Below are positions 12,982 to 24,714 of a stretch of 64,000 bases of DNA, piece by piece. The notes under the pieces were generated by a model that saw nothing but the letters and a program-made list of their open reading frames with translations, had not been told where the DNA came from and did no database searches. Both the position numbers and the translations under genes were made by a program. How positions within the stretch are numbered: the stretch's first letter is position 1; the number at the start of each line of letters is the position of its first letter. The stretch is from Calendula officinalis (taxonomy: Eukaryota; Streptophyta; Magnoliopsida; Asterales; Asteraceae), in the NCBI GenBank assembly GCA_963853835.1, contig OY970822.1, forward strand, positions 9,487,501 through 9,551,500, read 5' to 3'.

Positions 12982-13492
12982 AGTAGTAGTGATTTGATTT
13001 GTGTGGATAATGATATAAAGTTTGTTAGGGTTTTAGGTACATATTGTGCTTCTGATATGGTTTTCTAAGCTAAAGTTTTCTTTGACAAGTTTGATGATGA
13101 TATTTTAAGTAAGGTAGAAAATACCTAGAAGAGGTTTAGAGGAAGGCTTCTCTAACCCTGTTTTCAAGTGTTGATTTTTTTTTTCTTTTTTATTATTAAT
13201 AGTATAATGGTAAACTTAAGGCGTGTATAACAGACGGAGTTGTAAATGGTTTGCTAACGCTAGGTGGCGCTTAGATTTGGTGTTGGTTGTGGTCAGTTGG
13301 TCACTGATGATGCTTGTTTGACTATATTTGTGTAAGATGGATTATATTTCTTCTGGTTTATTGTTTGTTCTTTCTTTTTTTTCATGTACTTTTAACTATG
13401 TTGTTTCAATTTTTTATGAACCAAAATCCAAATGGTTTTATTTATTTGGCTCAGATAAGAACCACTAGGGCCACCGGTTTTATATTTTTCCT
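12982..13492 (+). other. CRWN4 3' UTR and downstream flank
   Basis: No ORF is supported. The T-rich tract after the stop, with several ATTATTAAT and TTTTATGAA words, fits a 3' UTR and polyadenylation region, but the cleavage site cannot be fixed by eye. Confidence 0.4.
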
Positions 13493-13500
13493 ATCACACC

Positions 13501-14020
13501 TAGGGGTGTGAGGGGTAACCGGATTTACAACCGGAACCGCTTTGGAACCGCCGGTTTCGGTTCTTAAAATTATGAAACCGCCCTAAGAGGTTCCGGTTCT
13601 CAAAATTTAGGAACCGGTAACCGGTGGATAACCGGAACCGGCGATTATTCAGTCTATTTTTGTTAAAATATTATATATATGATAAATTTAATGTCCAAAT
13701 TTAACAATATGAGAAATTTTGTGTAACTTTTAATGAGTTTAGTCATTAATTAGTCTAAATATAGTGTTCTAACGATAAAATATATAGACAATCATATGTT
13801 TAAGTGTTTGTAGTTTATGATTATTTAAAGATTAGTTGATAAAATGACAAAAAATGATTAATTTTATGCTTCGCATCTTATTTTCATTTTACGATTTTAG
13901 AAACAGGGTAACCGGAACCGGCACCGGAACCGGAGGTTCCGGTTCCGAAAATTGAGGAACCTGTACAAGAGGTTCCGGTTCCGGTCGGAACCGGTGGGTA
14001 CCCGGCTATGCTCACCCCTA
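13501..14020. mobile_element. Non-autonomous hAT element (MITE), 520 bp
   Basis: The ends are TAGGGGTGTGAG at the left and the reverse complement TAGGGGTGAGCA at the right. The 8-bp sequence ATCACACC occurs on both sides (13493-13500 and 14021-14028), which is the target duplication expected of hAT transposases. Both ends carry clusters of GGAACCGG, GGTTCCGG and GGTAACCGG words; the middle is AT-rich. It has no coding capacity. Confidence 0.92.
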
Positions 14021-14028
14021 ATCACACC

Positions 14029-17000
14029 CTCGAAGTCTCGAACTAAAACAATTTATTATTTGTATAATTGTAATATCCCGATTATAGTAACTAGATCAAC
14101 AAGTAAAATTACTTCCAAAAAAAACAATCAAAAAGGTTGGTTTAACTTTTTCTTCTTTAAATTTTGTTCCTTGACTTATTATGTCGAATAAGAATTAACC
14201 TAGTAATAACTTTGTTCTAGTACATATAAAGACGAATAACTATTACCTACATAAAGTAATTAACCATGTAAGTTACTAGGGTGCTGAAAAGGTATTTAGG
14301 TGCAACTAAAGTTGGAGTGAACTTTTTAACAGAAGTAAAATGTCACGAAACAAAAATATATCCTTAAATTAATATACATGGTTAAGACTTAAGCAGTATT
14401 ATTTTCCCCAAGCGGTCAAAATCACCAAAATGTGGATAAATGATAGCTTCTTAATTTTAAGGTATTCAAATGTTTGACTTTTTACGTATGGTTGTCAAAT
14501 AGTATTTCTAGTTTAATCAACGCCATATAATACACTTAAAGGTATATCTTTGATTTTAAGTAAGAACTAACAAAAAAAAGTATGCATCAATAGAACAATT
14601 TGCAATATCCATTCCCACCAAAAGGAGTTCTTGAAATCAACGAATCCCTATCTCAAGTTCTCAACTACGTAAGTAACGTAATACAACACTTTATTAAAAC
14701 TATTAATAAGTTCATACACATTAGTTCATTCACATTTTGAAACACAAAACTTTTTAAAGTTCATACACATTAGATTTCCACCAATAAAATATTAATACAA
14801 AAATCAAAACCTAATGATAAGAATTCCTACTAAACACAATATTTTAAATAGTTTAACTATATAATCAGTCTCTTAATATAAAAAATTGCAAAAACACATA
14901 TAACATGAATCGATAAAGTTGAATAATATGTAAATCGAACCGGCAAACATCTACAACTTCAATATAAAAAATGAAACATAATTGTTATAAAAAATGAAAC
15001 ATAATTGTTATCCAGTATTTTGCGCGAATACCAACTACAAATTGATCATATATGATCATAAACTTTATGTACCACCATCTTCATGATATAACACACAATT
15101 CTAGTGATATGTAATTATTACACTTTTAAATATATGAATGTATAGTTAAGTATTTTACCGATGGGAACTACATAAATGTTTAAAAATTTATTGTCAAAAT
15201 GTACAACAAAGGTAGAACAAGAAACTTGATAAACTATTTTGTAGGTAGATAATTTTCTTGGTACAAAGTAAAATGAAAATGTGAACAGAGTATATAAGAG
15301 ATTAGGCAGTGAGGGGACCCCGTTGGCACGTTTTAGTTTGGGCAGGTGGTTGTGTGTTCCCTTGCATGTGATGCCCATGTCACACCTCTCATGGTTCATT
15401 AGCTGGCCCATTTCACATCACTTATTATAATTGTCATGATTATTGCTAATCTAATTTTAGTTAGCATTGACGCATTACAGTTCATATTAAAATCTGTAAA
15501 AATTACGTTTTATGACAACTCAAAGTATAAGTACATTAAAAGACAACCAATGTCGTGACAATGTCAAACTCTTGGGCGAAATAAAGCTTTGGGCCTACCA
15601 CCATTAATTTGTCGGGTCACCATTTTGTTGAGTTGTTTCTTGTCTTGTTTTACCCCAAATTAGAAGACGATGTGAGCTTTGTTAGGTTTTTGGGAACATC
15701 GTTGTATCAAGATCGAAAGGTAAAGGTAGGTCAACCGTAATGGCTTTTGGTGGACTATAATGACTTAATGTCTAGCTTTTATATTTCGTTCAATACACTT
15801 GTCATAGGCGCACCGCATAATGAATTGAATACATCAAATTTATATTCAAAATTAAACTTCTAATACATTTGTTAAGAGCTACAAATATTCTCTTGACCGT
15901 CATATTCAAAACTGAAGTTCAAATAAGAAATATATTCTTTTAACAAATACTTAGTTCAGGATAGTACGTGTTCAAAATTGAAGTTCAATATTTGATATAA
16001 TTAATACAGAATGTAATATTTAATATAATTTTTCCATAGCCGTTCGAAAAAATTTATATATTCTTCTAATAGTTTCATAAACACAGCATTTAATAAGGAA
16101 ATAAATATTCAAACATCCTAATATTCTATTGTTAAGCATTAAATAATAGTAGTTGCATCTTAAGAGCATGGAACCTTCCTAGTCACGACTCACGAGAAGC
16201 TCACTTATTTTCATCCCTCCGATGATGGAACATTGGAAAACTAAAACATGTGAGAGCTTGTCTGCCCGTGATATGCATTGTTCTTTATTGGAATTTTGAA
16301 AAATAATATATCCCTCCTTCAGTTGGGGTGAGTATTTGGGGCGAAAGAAACTGAATTGAACCCGGCCCGATAAGGATCCGGGGTAGTCAGATTCGGGTTG
16401 GTCGGGTTGACCCGATTGGAGATGACGGTAGGCGACAGTCAATGAGCGTTACCATTAGTCTAAGAATGAAGGGCACACACCGTATTTATAGGTCAAAGAT
16501 GTTTTGGTATTCATGATTATTGATGATGCAAATGAGCTTTTTAATGTAGTTAAATATAAAATTGAAACTAAAACCAGTAACACGCCCACTAAATGCAACA
16601 GGTGATACCATCACCGTCTTAAAAAGTACAAAAAATGGTCGGTTTGAACAAAACATTTTAAATTAATTTAATAATTTAGAAACCTGGGGGCCGACGTCGG
16701 CAGTCGATCAACGCCTGCAGGTGGCCGCGGATACCGCCGCTGCCATCTTGATATGTACTCTTACTACTACTAATTATGGCAAAGTAAACACCTCTGCCAA
16801 TCGGAGATCTGTTATTCCCAACTTCACTCCACCTTACTACTTATATTATGAAGTTAATACAAAACAACTTCATGCTACCTGATTTTATTCCATATATATT
16901 AATTTTTAATGAGTTCTTCTAAGTTCGTGATAAACTATTTAATATTTATAAATCTTCAATAAAATTATATAAAATATTCAATAGATCACCTATAAATATA

Positions 17001-17612
17001 ATTTTGGTTCCATGTATATTACTACACTTTACTAATTTTTTGAGTTCATTTAGAATAGTAAGTTTGGTGGTTCAAGTTAAATAGTTACTTTACTGCAATT
17101 TAACATTCTTAATGTTCTCGTCTTTTTCACTCATTACTTACGTTATTACATATCTTTTAGGACTCACCAAAATACCATCACAACACATCACACCAAAATT
17201 AGGCAGAGAATTCACTTTTGATTTTGCTCGGAGGATGACAGTGTTGTGACTTGGGGTTGGTGGCGCTAAATCCTCTGCCACCGAGGATTGGCTTGAGAGA
17301 TGCGCCGTTGCACTCCTCCCTCTTAAGAGAGCAACTTATGTCTTACTAGCGTAAATTAAAAAAAATAAAATAAACCTTTAGATTTTGTGCTTAACCGTTT
17401 TAAACACCTATAATATTACACCAAAATGTTTCTTATGATATTTACAATACGTGTAAAACTATTAACAACATACAAAAATAATTGAAGTTTCAAAGATTTC
17501 CACTGCTTCCAAAAAAGATTGTCAAAATTATAAAATTGCCACTTGTAAATGTTGACTATAGTTACTTTGTGATGGTAACCAATGGGTTTAGTTAGTTAAC
17601 ACATGTGATATA
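14029..17612. other. Intergenic DNA, no supported gene
   Basis: No gene is recognised. There is a perfect 23-bp tandem duplication at about 14964-15009. Open frames at 15118-15411 and 16179-16442 on the minus strand lack family features. In related genomes genes for a BCAT and a MYB factor lie between CRWN4 and ACS; no trace is visible here. Confidence 0.5.
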
Positions 17613-17850
17613 CTTCCTCCGATTCAAAATAAGTACTACACTTTTCTTATTTAGTAAACTTTTGTATATAAAAATACTATTTTATCCTTACTTAACTTTA
17701 TTAAATATCATTAATTTGTCCTTCCCAACCATATTGTGAGACTCTTCCTCGCTAATTATTCCCTTTAATCTATCATAATCTCTATTACAATGTTTTGCAT
17801 CAAAAAACGTGAAGGTAAAAGTGTAGCACTTTATTTTGAATCAAAGGAAG
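17613..17850. repeat. Stowaway-type MITE, copy 1
   Basis: The inverted ends are CTTCCTCCGATTCAAAATAA and TTATTTTGAATCAAAGGAAG, flanked by TA on both sides (17611-17612, 17851-17852). TA duplications and a CTCCYTCCG-like terminus mark Stowaway/Tc1-mariner MITEs. Confidence 0.88.
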
Positions 17851-18107
17851 TAATTTATTAGCTCATATGTACATCAATTTAATCAAATCCTTTTAAACAA
17901 TAAAAAAAGGTTACATAAAAATTACTCCAAAGTAATCAAGAAGCATATGCCACTCCTAATCCTTAGGGATTGAGTGCAAACTTTCTAATACAGTACTAAT
18001 CCTTAGGGATTACCGTTTAAAATAACGAATATTAACTTGAAAATATACATCAAGTAAAAAACATAAAAAAATTCACAAATGTAATATAATTTGATCTACT
18101 AAATCGG

Positions 18108-19806
18108 CTAACGTTGTTCCCCGACTTCGATTTGGTTAAGCGAAAGTGAAAAAACCCATTTGGGTAATGATTTAGTTCTTCTTGCGCTATTCATAATTTG
18201 TTGATGTCGAGTTAGATTGGTTTTCTTTGACATCGAGTCCACAAATGACTTGACACGTTGCATTGCCAACGCTAGGGTTTCCTCGGACATATTGGCAAAA
18301 CAAACCCTGAACCAACCCGGTTCACTACAATGACAAGATGAACCGGGTGAGATGTTCAACCGAACCTCGTACACGATTTTCTGCCACAACTCCATTTCCC
18401 CTTCAAAAGTCTTTGACTTCAAAAGATGTCTCATATCCACCCAACAAAATAAACCGGCACTGCTTTTCAGACATCGGATTCCGGCCTTTTGAAGCCCTCT
18501 TACCAGGGTTTCCTGCCTGCGCTTCAGCCTCCGGCGATTCTCCGACAGATATGTTTTTGTAAATTTCCGGTCTGAAAGCATTTCCGACAGTAAGTATTGA
18601 GTTTGAGACGAAATTAACCCGAAACTTGACATTTTTGTTGCTGCCGATATGACATCTTTATTGCCGGAGTAAATTGCTCCGATACGAAAACCCGGTAGAC
18701 CGAGATCTTTTGAGAGGCTGTAAACAATGTGAACCCGGTTTGAGACCTCGGTGTTGATGAGCTTTTTGTTCTTTAGAACCTCCATGATGCTAGTGAAATT
18801 CTGTGAACCGAAAACGGTGCCGGAGTAAACTTCGTCGCTAATGATGTGAATGTTCTTGGTGGAGATGAAGTTAACGAGTAGATCGAGCTCATGCAAGCTC
18901 AATGATGTCCCTAATGGGTTCGAAGGATTTGTGATCAAAATACCCTTCACTTTAAGGTCGTTCTTTTGTGCTTGTTGGTAGGCGTCTTCAAGGGCAGTTT
19001 TGGTAATGCGGAAAGAATTTGAGCTCGAACAATGAATTGGGACAATTTCGGCTCCGGTTCGCCACTTGAGATCTCTATCAAATCTACATAACGTAGGAAA
19101 TTAACAAGATTAATATCGTTACTCACAAGTGGCAAATTAAAGTGACGTTGTTGTCACGTTACTTTAATAGTACTTTAGATTTAGTTAAAGAAATAAGAAA
19201 CTAAAAGTAATCATGTGAATAACTTACCCCGGGTAATACGGCGTCGGAATGAGGAAAGCATCACCGGGGTTAGCAACGCAAAACATTAAAGTTTCGTTGG
19301 CCGAGGTTGCGCCGGCGGTGAGTACAAGGTTGTTTGGGTCAAAGGTAAAAGCGTTTCCTCTTGTCTCCGACATGAACTTCACTAGTGCCTGCAAAAATCA
19401 AATGAAACCATTAATTAGTAAAGAATGAAAGAATATTCTAGTATCTTTGAGTTAAAATGGTAGGTGGGAGTAGGTTTTCAAAATTATTTTAAAATAATAA
19501 ATTGAAAAAAGGATGAATTAAAATGCTTACATTCTTGAAAGAAGGAAGACCATGATAGTCTTGGAAGAGAGCTAGTTCTTTAAAGATGGATTGATCATCT
19601 TTCTTGAACCCGGTGACATCCGGATTATTCTCTAGCCAAGACTCGAGAAGATCGAATGATAATTGGTTTTCGGCAAGACCCATTTGGATTATACCATTGG
19701 GATTGTCGGTCTCGTGGTATGGATTCTTTTCGTACTCTTCCCATCCAAGAAAATATGAAGAATCTTGCCCGTGAGCATTACAATCGGTAACCTTTTTAGA
19801 CAACAT
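18108..19806 (-). CDS. ACS: 1-aminocyclopropane-1-carboxylate synthase (ACC synthase)
   Basis: ACC synthase is the PLP enzyme that turns S-adenosylmethionine into ACC, the rate-limiting step of ethylene synthesis in the cytosol. Three exons, 19806-19531, 19388-19228 and 19083-18108, join in frame into 470 residues, the usual length. Family blocks are all present: GLAENQ in exon 1, TPYYPGFDRDLKWRTG across the second intron, NPSNPLGT, SDEVYSG, the active-site block SLSKDLGLPGFRIG with the PLP lysine at about residue 271, and WFRVCFANM. The tail WVFSLS...GEQR resembles the C-terminal TOE motif of type-2 ACS proteins, which are targeted for turnover by ETO1/EOL, but lacks the usual FHDR core. A longer type-1 tail with MAP-kinase sites is absent. 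Arabidopsis ACS5/ACS9 are the likely counterparts by position. The gene is convergent with CRWN4, and the start is the only ATG before the conserved head. Confidence 0.95.
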
Positions 19807-19969
19807 TGTAGTACTACTATCGAACTTGAGTTTGGAACCTTAGTTTCCTAGGGAAAAAAGAAGATGAGTTGAAAGACTGGAGTTAAATTTTGATAAATTG
19901 GTTGTAACTTTAAGTGATTTGGAGAAAATGAATAAGGAGGATACGTTTATGGTGGGATGTCGTTCCAAG

Positions 19970-19978
19970 TATATATAG
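19970..19978 (-). promoter_or_regulatory. Candidate TATA box of the ACC synthase gene
   Basis: On the minus strand the sequence reads CTATATATA about 165 bases upstream of the ATG. This distance suits a 5' UTR of roughly 130 bases. No experimental start site is known. Confidence 0.55.
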
Positions 19979-20447
19979 AGTACAGGGAGTGGAGTTGACA
20001 AATGGACTTTTACTTAAATGCCACGTCAGTTGTTTGACCTTGGATTCGAAGACTTTGAAGTTACTTTGCATTACTCTCAGGTTCTACTCACATTTCACGC
20101 GCATTCTTACGCACATTCCACCGCCATACGTGCGTGTAATGCACGTGTTAGGCTTCATCTTTGCTAGTAATTTAGTTTCAGATTTAAAATACTACTCCGT
20201 ATTAACAAGTGCAAATAAATACTTACACTTTTCACACTTGTGAGCATAAATTGTTGGTCTAGTGTAGATTGTCCTGATTTTATGAGCATACTCACATGTT
20301 CATTTCAGGTCATATGACATATAATAATAATTCATCGAGGAAATTCTACGATAATTAACTCTTCATTAATAATATATTTTATGAACAAAAAGTATTTTTA
20401 TATAAAATTTAGTGATTTAAATATGTTAGTCTATAAATATAATAATA

Positions 20448-20760
20448 CTTCCTCTGTTTCAAAATAAGTGATACAAATTAGAGTTCACGGGTTTTTAGGC
20501 AAAATATGATAATGAAGATTAATTATATTAAATTTGATAGTTAGTGGATGATGAGTCTCATATATATTGATTAAAGTGAATTTAATGACGTTTAAGAGTA
20601 AAAATAAGGGTAAATGTGTCTTTTCACTTTACTAAAGGAGATAGTTAGTGGGTGTGGTCCCCACTACCTTTTACCAAATATGGTAAGTTTTCAAAGTATA
20701 TCACTTATTTTGAAAAACCTCAAAATGAAAAATGTATCACTTATGTTGAAAGGAAGGAAG
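20448..20760. repeat. Stowaway-type MITE, copy 2
   Basis: The ends are CTTCCTCTGTTTCAAAATAA and a diverged complement ending GGAAGGAAG, with flanking TA dinucleotides at 20446-20447 and 20761-20762. It lies in the upstream region of the ACC synthase gene. Confidence 0.8.
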
Positions 20761-21107
20761 TATGTATCCTTTCAAATCCATCACAAATGTGGACACATGT
20801 TCCTTGTTATCAACAAAAGACAATAACTAACATGGTTTTGTATAGTTTTTAGGCCAAAATGCATTTTAATACACTGAACTTGGTTAACTAGGTCCTCTAC
20901 TACTCTGAACTATTAAAGGTGCAACATGATACCCAGAACTTGGCAAAATGGTCAGTTTAGTACCCTAACTCACTAATTTGGCCTTGTTTTTTTCGCTTGA
21001 CTTACTTTCATTGGGGCTTTTGACGGACTGAAAAATATACGTTCATCTTAATATATTGATATTATAAGCAAATCTCGTGAGAAAACAATGCCAAATTAGT
21101 GAGTTGG

Positions 21108-22867
21108 TGTAACGACCCGAAATTTGTAAATAAATAAATTGGATAAAAATATGATAAATAAGGATAAATCGTTTAAAGAACGTAGGAATTGGTTTCGTGT
21201 CGTTTGGTCACCGTATGAGAAAGTTATGGGCGAAACCGGGTCGAGACAAAGATGAAAAAATGCAGCCCAGCTGCCTAAAGGAGTTCGCGTCGCGAACTAT
21301 GGATGGCGATCGCGAACTAGCTCCAGGGAGTTTGGCCTTTTATCGCGAAGAAGTTCACGTCCGATTAACGATCGCGATCTATGAAAATCGCATAGTTAGC
21401 GACGCGAACTATTGTTCGCGTCGTGAACTATTGTCGTGCAGCATTAAAAACGGGTTGGAGCTCATTTGATGAAATAGAAAACCCTAGTTCTTCCTTTTGG
21501 CGATTTTGGAGCTCAAGTGCAGATCTTGGCTGATTTCTTCTCAAATCTTTGTTAGATTTCACTCCTAGTCGAAGATTAAAGGTATATCTTCACTCTTTGA
21601 TCTTTGTAGCTTAAGATCTATGTATTTGGGTGTATGGCTTTGAAACCCTAGCTCTTTGGGTTATGGGTTATGGTGATATAAGTGTTGTATACACTTAATA
21701 GATGGTGTATTAACAAGGGAAACAAGTGTATGATTCTGATTTGTAAGAATCTTAAGGGTTGGTTAAACCTAGGGTTTGGTAAATCACCATATTTGGGGGA
21801 AATGGATTGATGGGTGTTATCTAGAGGTAGATGAACACATTATTAGTAGATTGTGATGTTGAACATTGTATGATCTTTGTACTAGGCTTCCGGTGAAGTC
21901 TTGGAGTTTGATTTAAATTGTGGAACGAGGAAACCGGCGGAAAGAATACGGTTGGAGCATTTATTGCTAAGGTGAGTACGTGTGGACTTTACTGAGTACA
22001 TAGCCCTGTTAAATATTTTCATTACTTGTGTTATGGTCTATTTGCTTAATTGTGTAGACTAGTAGTTGATAGTTAGTTATACCTATGATAGTATTGAACT
22101 AACTTGATGATGATGAAAGTGCTAGCAAAGAGCTAGATTTGCATAACCATAGGGTTATGATGAGATTGAGATGATGTGATGATACGGGCTACTCCCGATC
22201 ATGAGTTGTGGATTGAGGGGCAGTTGGGCGTATTCCCATCGACTCTTCCACGTTAGTCATGAGATGACACGGGCAACTCCCGGTCATGAGGTGTGGAGTG
22301 AGGGGAAGTTGGGTGAATTCCCATGTGAATTCCCATCGACTCATCCACGTTAGTTATGCGATGTCACGGGATACTCCCGGTCATGAGGTGTGGAGTGAGG
22401 GGCAGTTGGGGTGAATTCCCATCGACTCATCCACGTTAGTTGTGATTGCTAGGTAAGCAAGGTTGTTAGGGTCACACTAAGGTGACTAGACTGGATAGCT
22501 GGATATATATATGTATATTGATTGGTTATATGAGACGTGACATTTCATTTTATTATCGGGTCTAAACCCATGTAGCTCACGAGACGTTTTTGTCTCACGT
22601 ACTCCTTGTTTTGTTTTGCTATGTACTCAGGTTCGGGATCGAAGGTTTAGGTACGCATGGATAGAGATGCGGGGCCTAGAATAGAAGAACCTTAGATTGG
22701 ATTTATGCTTAGCTTTGGTTTTGATCTATTTTGTAACACCAAACTTGATACTCTGATTTTCATACCAAAGGTTTTTGTAAATCCATATTTTTGGAATAGT
22801 TCTTCTATTTATGAAAAATGTTTTATTTTGGGCAAATGTTTTGTGTTTAAAAATATGAGGTGTTACA
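21108..22867 (+). repeat. 5' LTR of element 1
   Basis: Starts TGTAACGACCCGAAATTTG and ends ATGAGGTGTTACA. By eye it differs from the 3' LTR at 21809 (G versus T at 27792) and 22306 (A versus C at 28289). It contains a CpG-rich stretch with TCGCGA palindromes (about 21285-21435) and a tandem array of hairpin units (22165-22440). The 90-codon open frame at 21197-21469 lies in this CpG-rich part and is not considered a gene. Confidence 0.95.
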
Positions 22868-22870
22868 ACT

Positions 22871-22882
22871 TGGTATCAGAGT
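22871..22882 (+). other. Primer-binding site (initiator tRNA-Met)
   Basis: TGGTATCAGAG lies three bases inside the 5' LTR boundary and matches the 3' end complement of plant initiator tRNA-Met. Confidence 0.9.
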
Positions 22883-23116
22883 TATAGTTTAAGTGAATTA
22901 GGTTGGATGACCATCCTAGTCTTAGACTGTAGCATTAGGAATGTAAGATTCCTTGAGATCGATAGGTTGACCTTGAGACTTTATATTAAGTTTAGGGTTG
23001 AACCTAGGGGGCCGATGAGAATTGTTATGATTATGGATATTGAGTCTTTGAGACTAATGGGTTGTACACAAGGTACTAAATGTTTAATGTCTTTCGTTTA
23101 GTCTTGATCAAAAGAA

Positions 23117-24487
23117 ATGGTGACCACGCATAGAAGTGGTAAAGCCCCGGAGGGCCGGGAGGAAGAAATACCTCATGTCGAGGTTGTGGTTGAACAGGAA
23201 AGTCAACCGTCGATGCATCAAGTGGATGAACCGGAGGTCGGAGCTAATAGAACTCCGGTGACCATGGCGGACCTCCAAGCTATTATTGAACAACTCAGGG
23301 GAGTGGTGGCCGATGAGGTGCACCGCATCATTGGGGACCGTGAGAGGTCGGGTGAAGATCGTGTATCCGAGACTAGATCGGATGAGAAAACCAGGGATGG
23401 TGGCACTCGAGTGAAGAAATCCTCCACAGGTGGTTGTAGTGATGCAAGGGCGAGACCCGATAAAAATTATGGCTGTTCTTTTAAGACCTTCATGGCTTGT
23501 AAGCCAAATGTGTATACGGGTAGTTCGGACCCGAAAGTAACTCTGAGGTGGATCCGAGAAACCGAGAGGGTTATCGGTAGTAGTAAGTGTAAGGATGCCG
23601 ATATGGTGACGTATGCGTCACAACTATTGAAAGAAGATGCCATGGTGTGGTGGGATATCGTGTATGAGACCCTCGGGAGGGAGGTGATTGAGAAGATGTC
23701 ATGGGACGACTTTACCACGAGGTTGAAGAGAAAGTTTTGCCCCGACAGGGATTTGGAGAAGATGCATGAGAGGTTTGTAAACCTAAAGAAGGGTGATAGG
23801 TCGGTTGAGGAGTACTCAAGGGAATTCACGGGATTGCTCCCGTTTGTTGCAAGAACTTATTTTGAGGAAGGCTCGAGGGTGGTCCGGTATGCTTGTGGGC
23901 TACCTTGGGATTACCAATTGGAGGTAAGGAGAGCGGTCACACTCGATGAGGCCATTGGTGCCGCCCGGGGTGTGGAAGAGGTAGATGCGACAAGGAATGC
24001 CGTGAGGGCCCATGTGAACGAGAAAAGGAAAGCCGAGAGTGGCTCGGGAACTTCTAAAAAGGGGAAGTTCACATCAAATTCCTTCAAGCAAGGAAGCGTT
24101 GCCCCGTGCAAAAGATGCGGGAAGAACCATGCCGGCGAGTGCCGAGGAGTTTCGAAGGTGTGCTATATTTGTGGAAAGACGGGGCATATAGCACGGGATT
24201 GTAGATCCAAGACACTCTCCGAGGTGGAGTGTTACTCGTGCCATGAAATGGGACACTATAGCAATGCGTGCCCGAAAAAGAGGATCGAGCCAAAGGTGCC
24301 CGCGGCTCAAAAGAATGAGGAACCGGCTCAAGTGAAGGGACGTTCCTTTCAGATGACTCGAGAGGAAGCAAGAGAGGTGCACGATGTAGTATCAGGTACT
24401 TTATTCATTAACTTCATGCCATCTTCTATATTATTTGATTCGAATTCTACTTATTCGTTGTGTCTTATGAGTTTGGTTGTAAACTGA
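23117..24487 (+). CDS. Retrotransposon Gag polyprotein with zinc knuckles (element 1)
   Basis: The 456-residue ORF is the structural protein that packages retrotransposon RNA into cytoplasmic particles. A Ty3/gypsy-type Gag capsid domain lies at about residues 130-260, with the markers VWWDIVYETLG, KFCPDRDLEKMHERF and YSREFTGLLPF. Near residues 325-400 three cysteine clusters follow: CKRCGKNHAGEC, CYICGKTGHIARDC and CYSCHEMGHYSNAC; the second and third fit the CX2CX4HX4C knuckle. The frame runs into the protease, where the catalytic triad reads DSN instead of DSG or DTG, and stops soon after. The ATG at 23117 is the first in frame and lies about 235 bases past the primer-binding site. Confidence 0.92.
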   Translation: MVTTHRSGKAPEGREEEIPHVEVVVEQESQPSMHQVDEPEVGANRTPVTMADLQAIIEQLRGVVADEVHRIIGDRERSGEDRVSETRSDEKTRDGGTRVKKSSTGGCSDARARPDKNYGCSFKTFMACKPNVYTGSSDPKVTLRWIRETERVIGSSKCKDADMVTYASQLLKEDAMVWWDIVYETLGREVIEKMSWDDFTTRLKRKFCPDRDLEKMHERFVNLKKGDRSVEEYSREFTGLLPFVARTYFEEGSRVVRYACGLPWDYQLEVRRAVTLDEAIGAARGVEEVDATRNAVRAHVNEKRKAESGSGTSKKGKFTSNSFKQGSVAPCKRCGKNHAGECRGVSKVCYICGKTGHIARDCRSKTLSEVECYSCHEMGHYSNACPKKRIEPKVPAAQKNEEPAQVKGRSFQMTREEAREVHDVVSGTLFINFMPSSILFDSNSTYSLCLMSLVVN

Positions 24488-24714
24488 GTGTGCCGTCCGA
24501 AATGTTAGATGAGGTTTATGAGATCGAAGTAGCCGACGGGAAAACGTCTATGGTTGAATGTGTTTATAGAAATTGTGAAATAGAAATAGACGGTAGAAAG
24601 TTTAAGGTGGATTTGTTGCCCATGGGAATTAGGGTGTTTGATGTGGTTATCGGTATGGATTGGTTGAGTATGCACCAAGCCAAGATATTGGTGGTTATAG
24701 GAAATTGGAAATAA
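24418..24714 (+). pseudogene. Degenerate retroviral-type aspartic protease
   Basis: Protease homology continues in a second frame from 24460 with SYEFGCKLS, MGIRVFDVVIGMDWL and MHQAKI, the conserved end of a retrotransposon protease. The junction with Gag needs a frameshift, and the active site reads D-S-N. Both faults argue that Gag cleavage must be supplied from elsewhere, or does not happen. Confidence 0.75.

Noticed and set aside
16179..16442. 87-codon minus-strand open frame
   Set aside because: No family match is recognised, and the surrounding GGGTCAAC-type words suggest repeat sequence.
21197..21469. 90-codon open frame inside the LTR, identical in both LTRs
   Set aside because: The identity simply reflects LTR identity. 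The frame sits in the CpG-rich part, has no domain, and is not open in the LTRs of elements 2 and 3.
22165..22440. Regular repeats resembling a CRISPR array
   Set aside because: The host is a plant, the repeats are LTR-internal, the units differ in length, and no cas gene exists.
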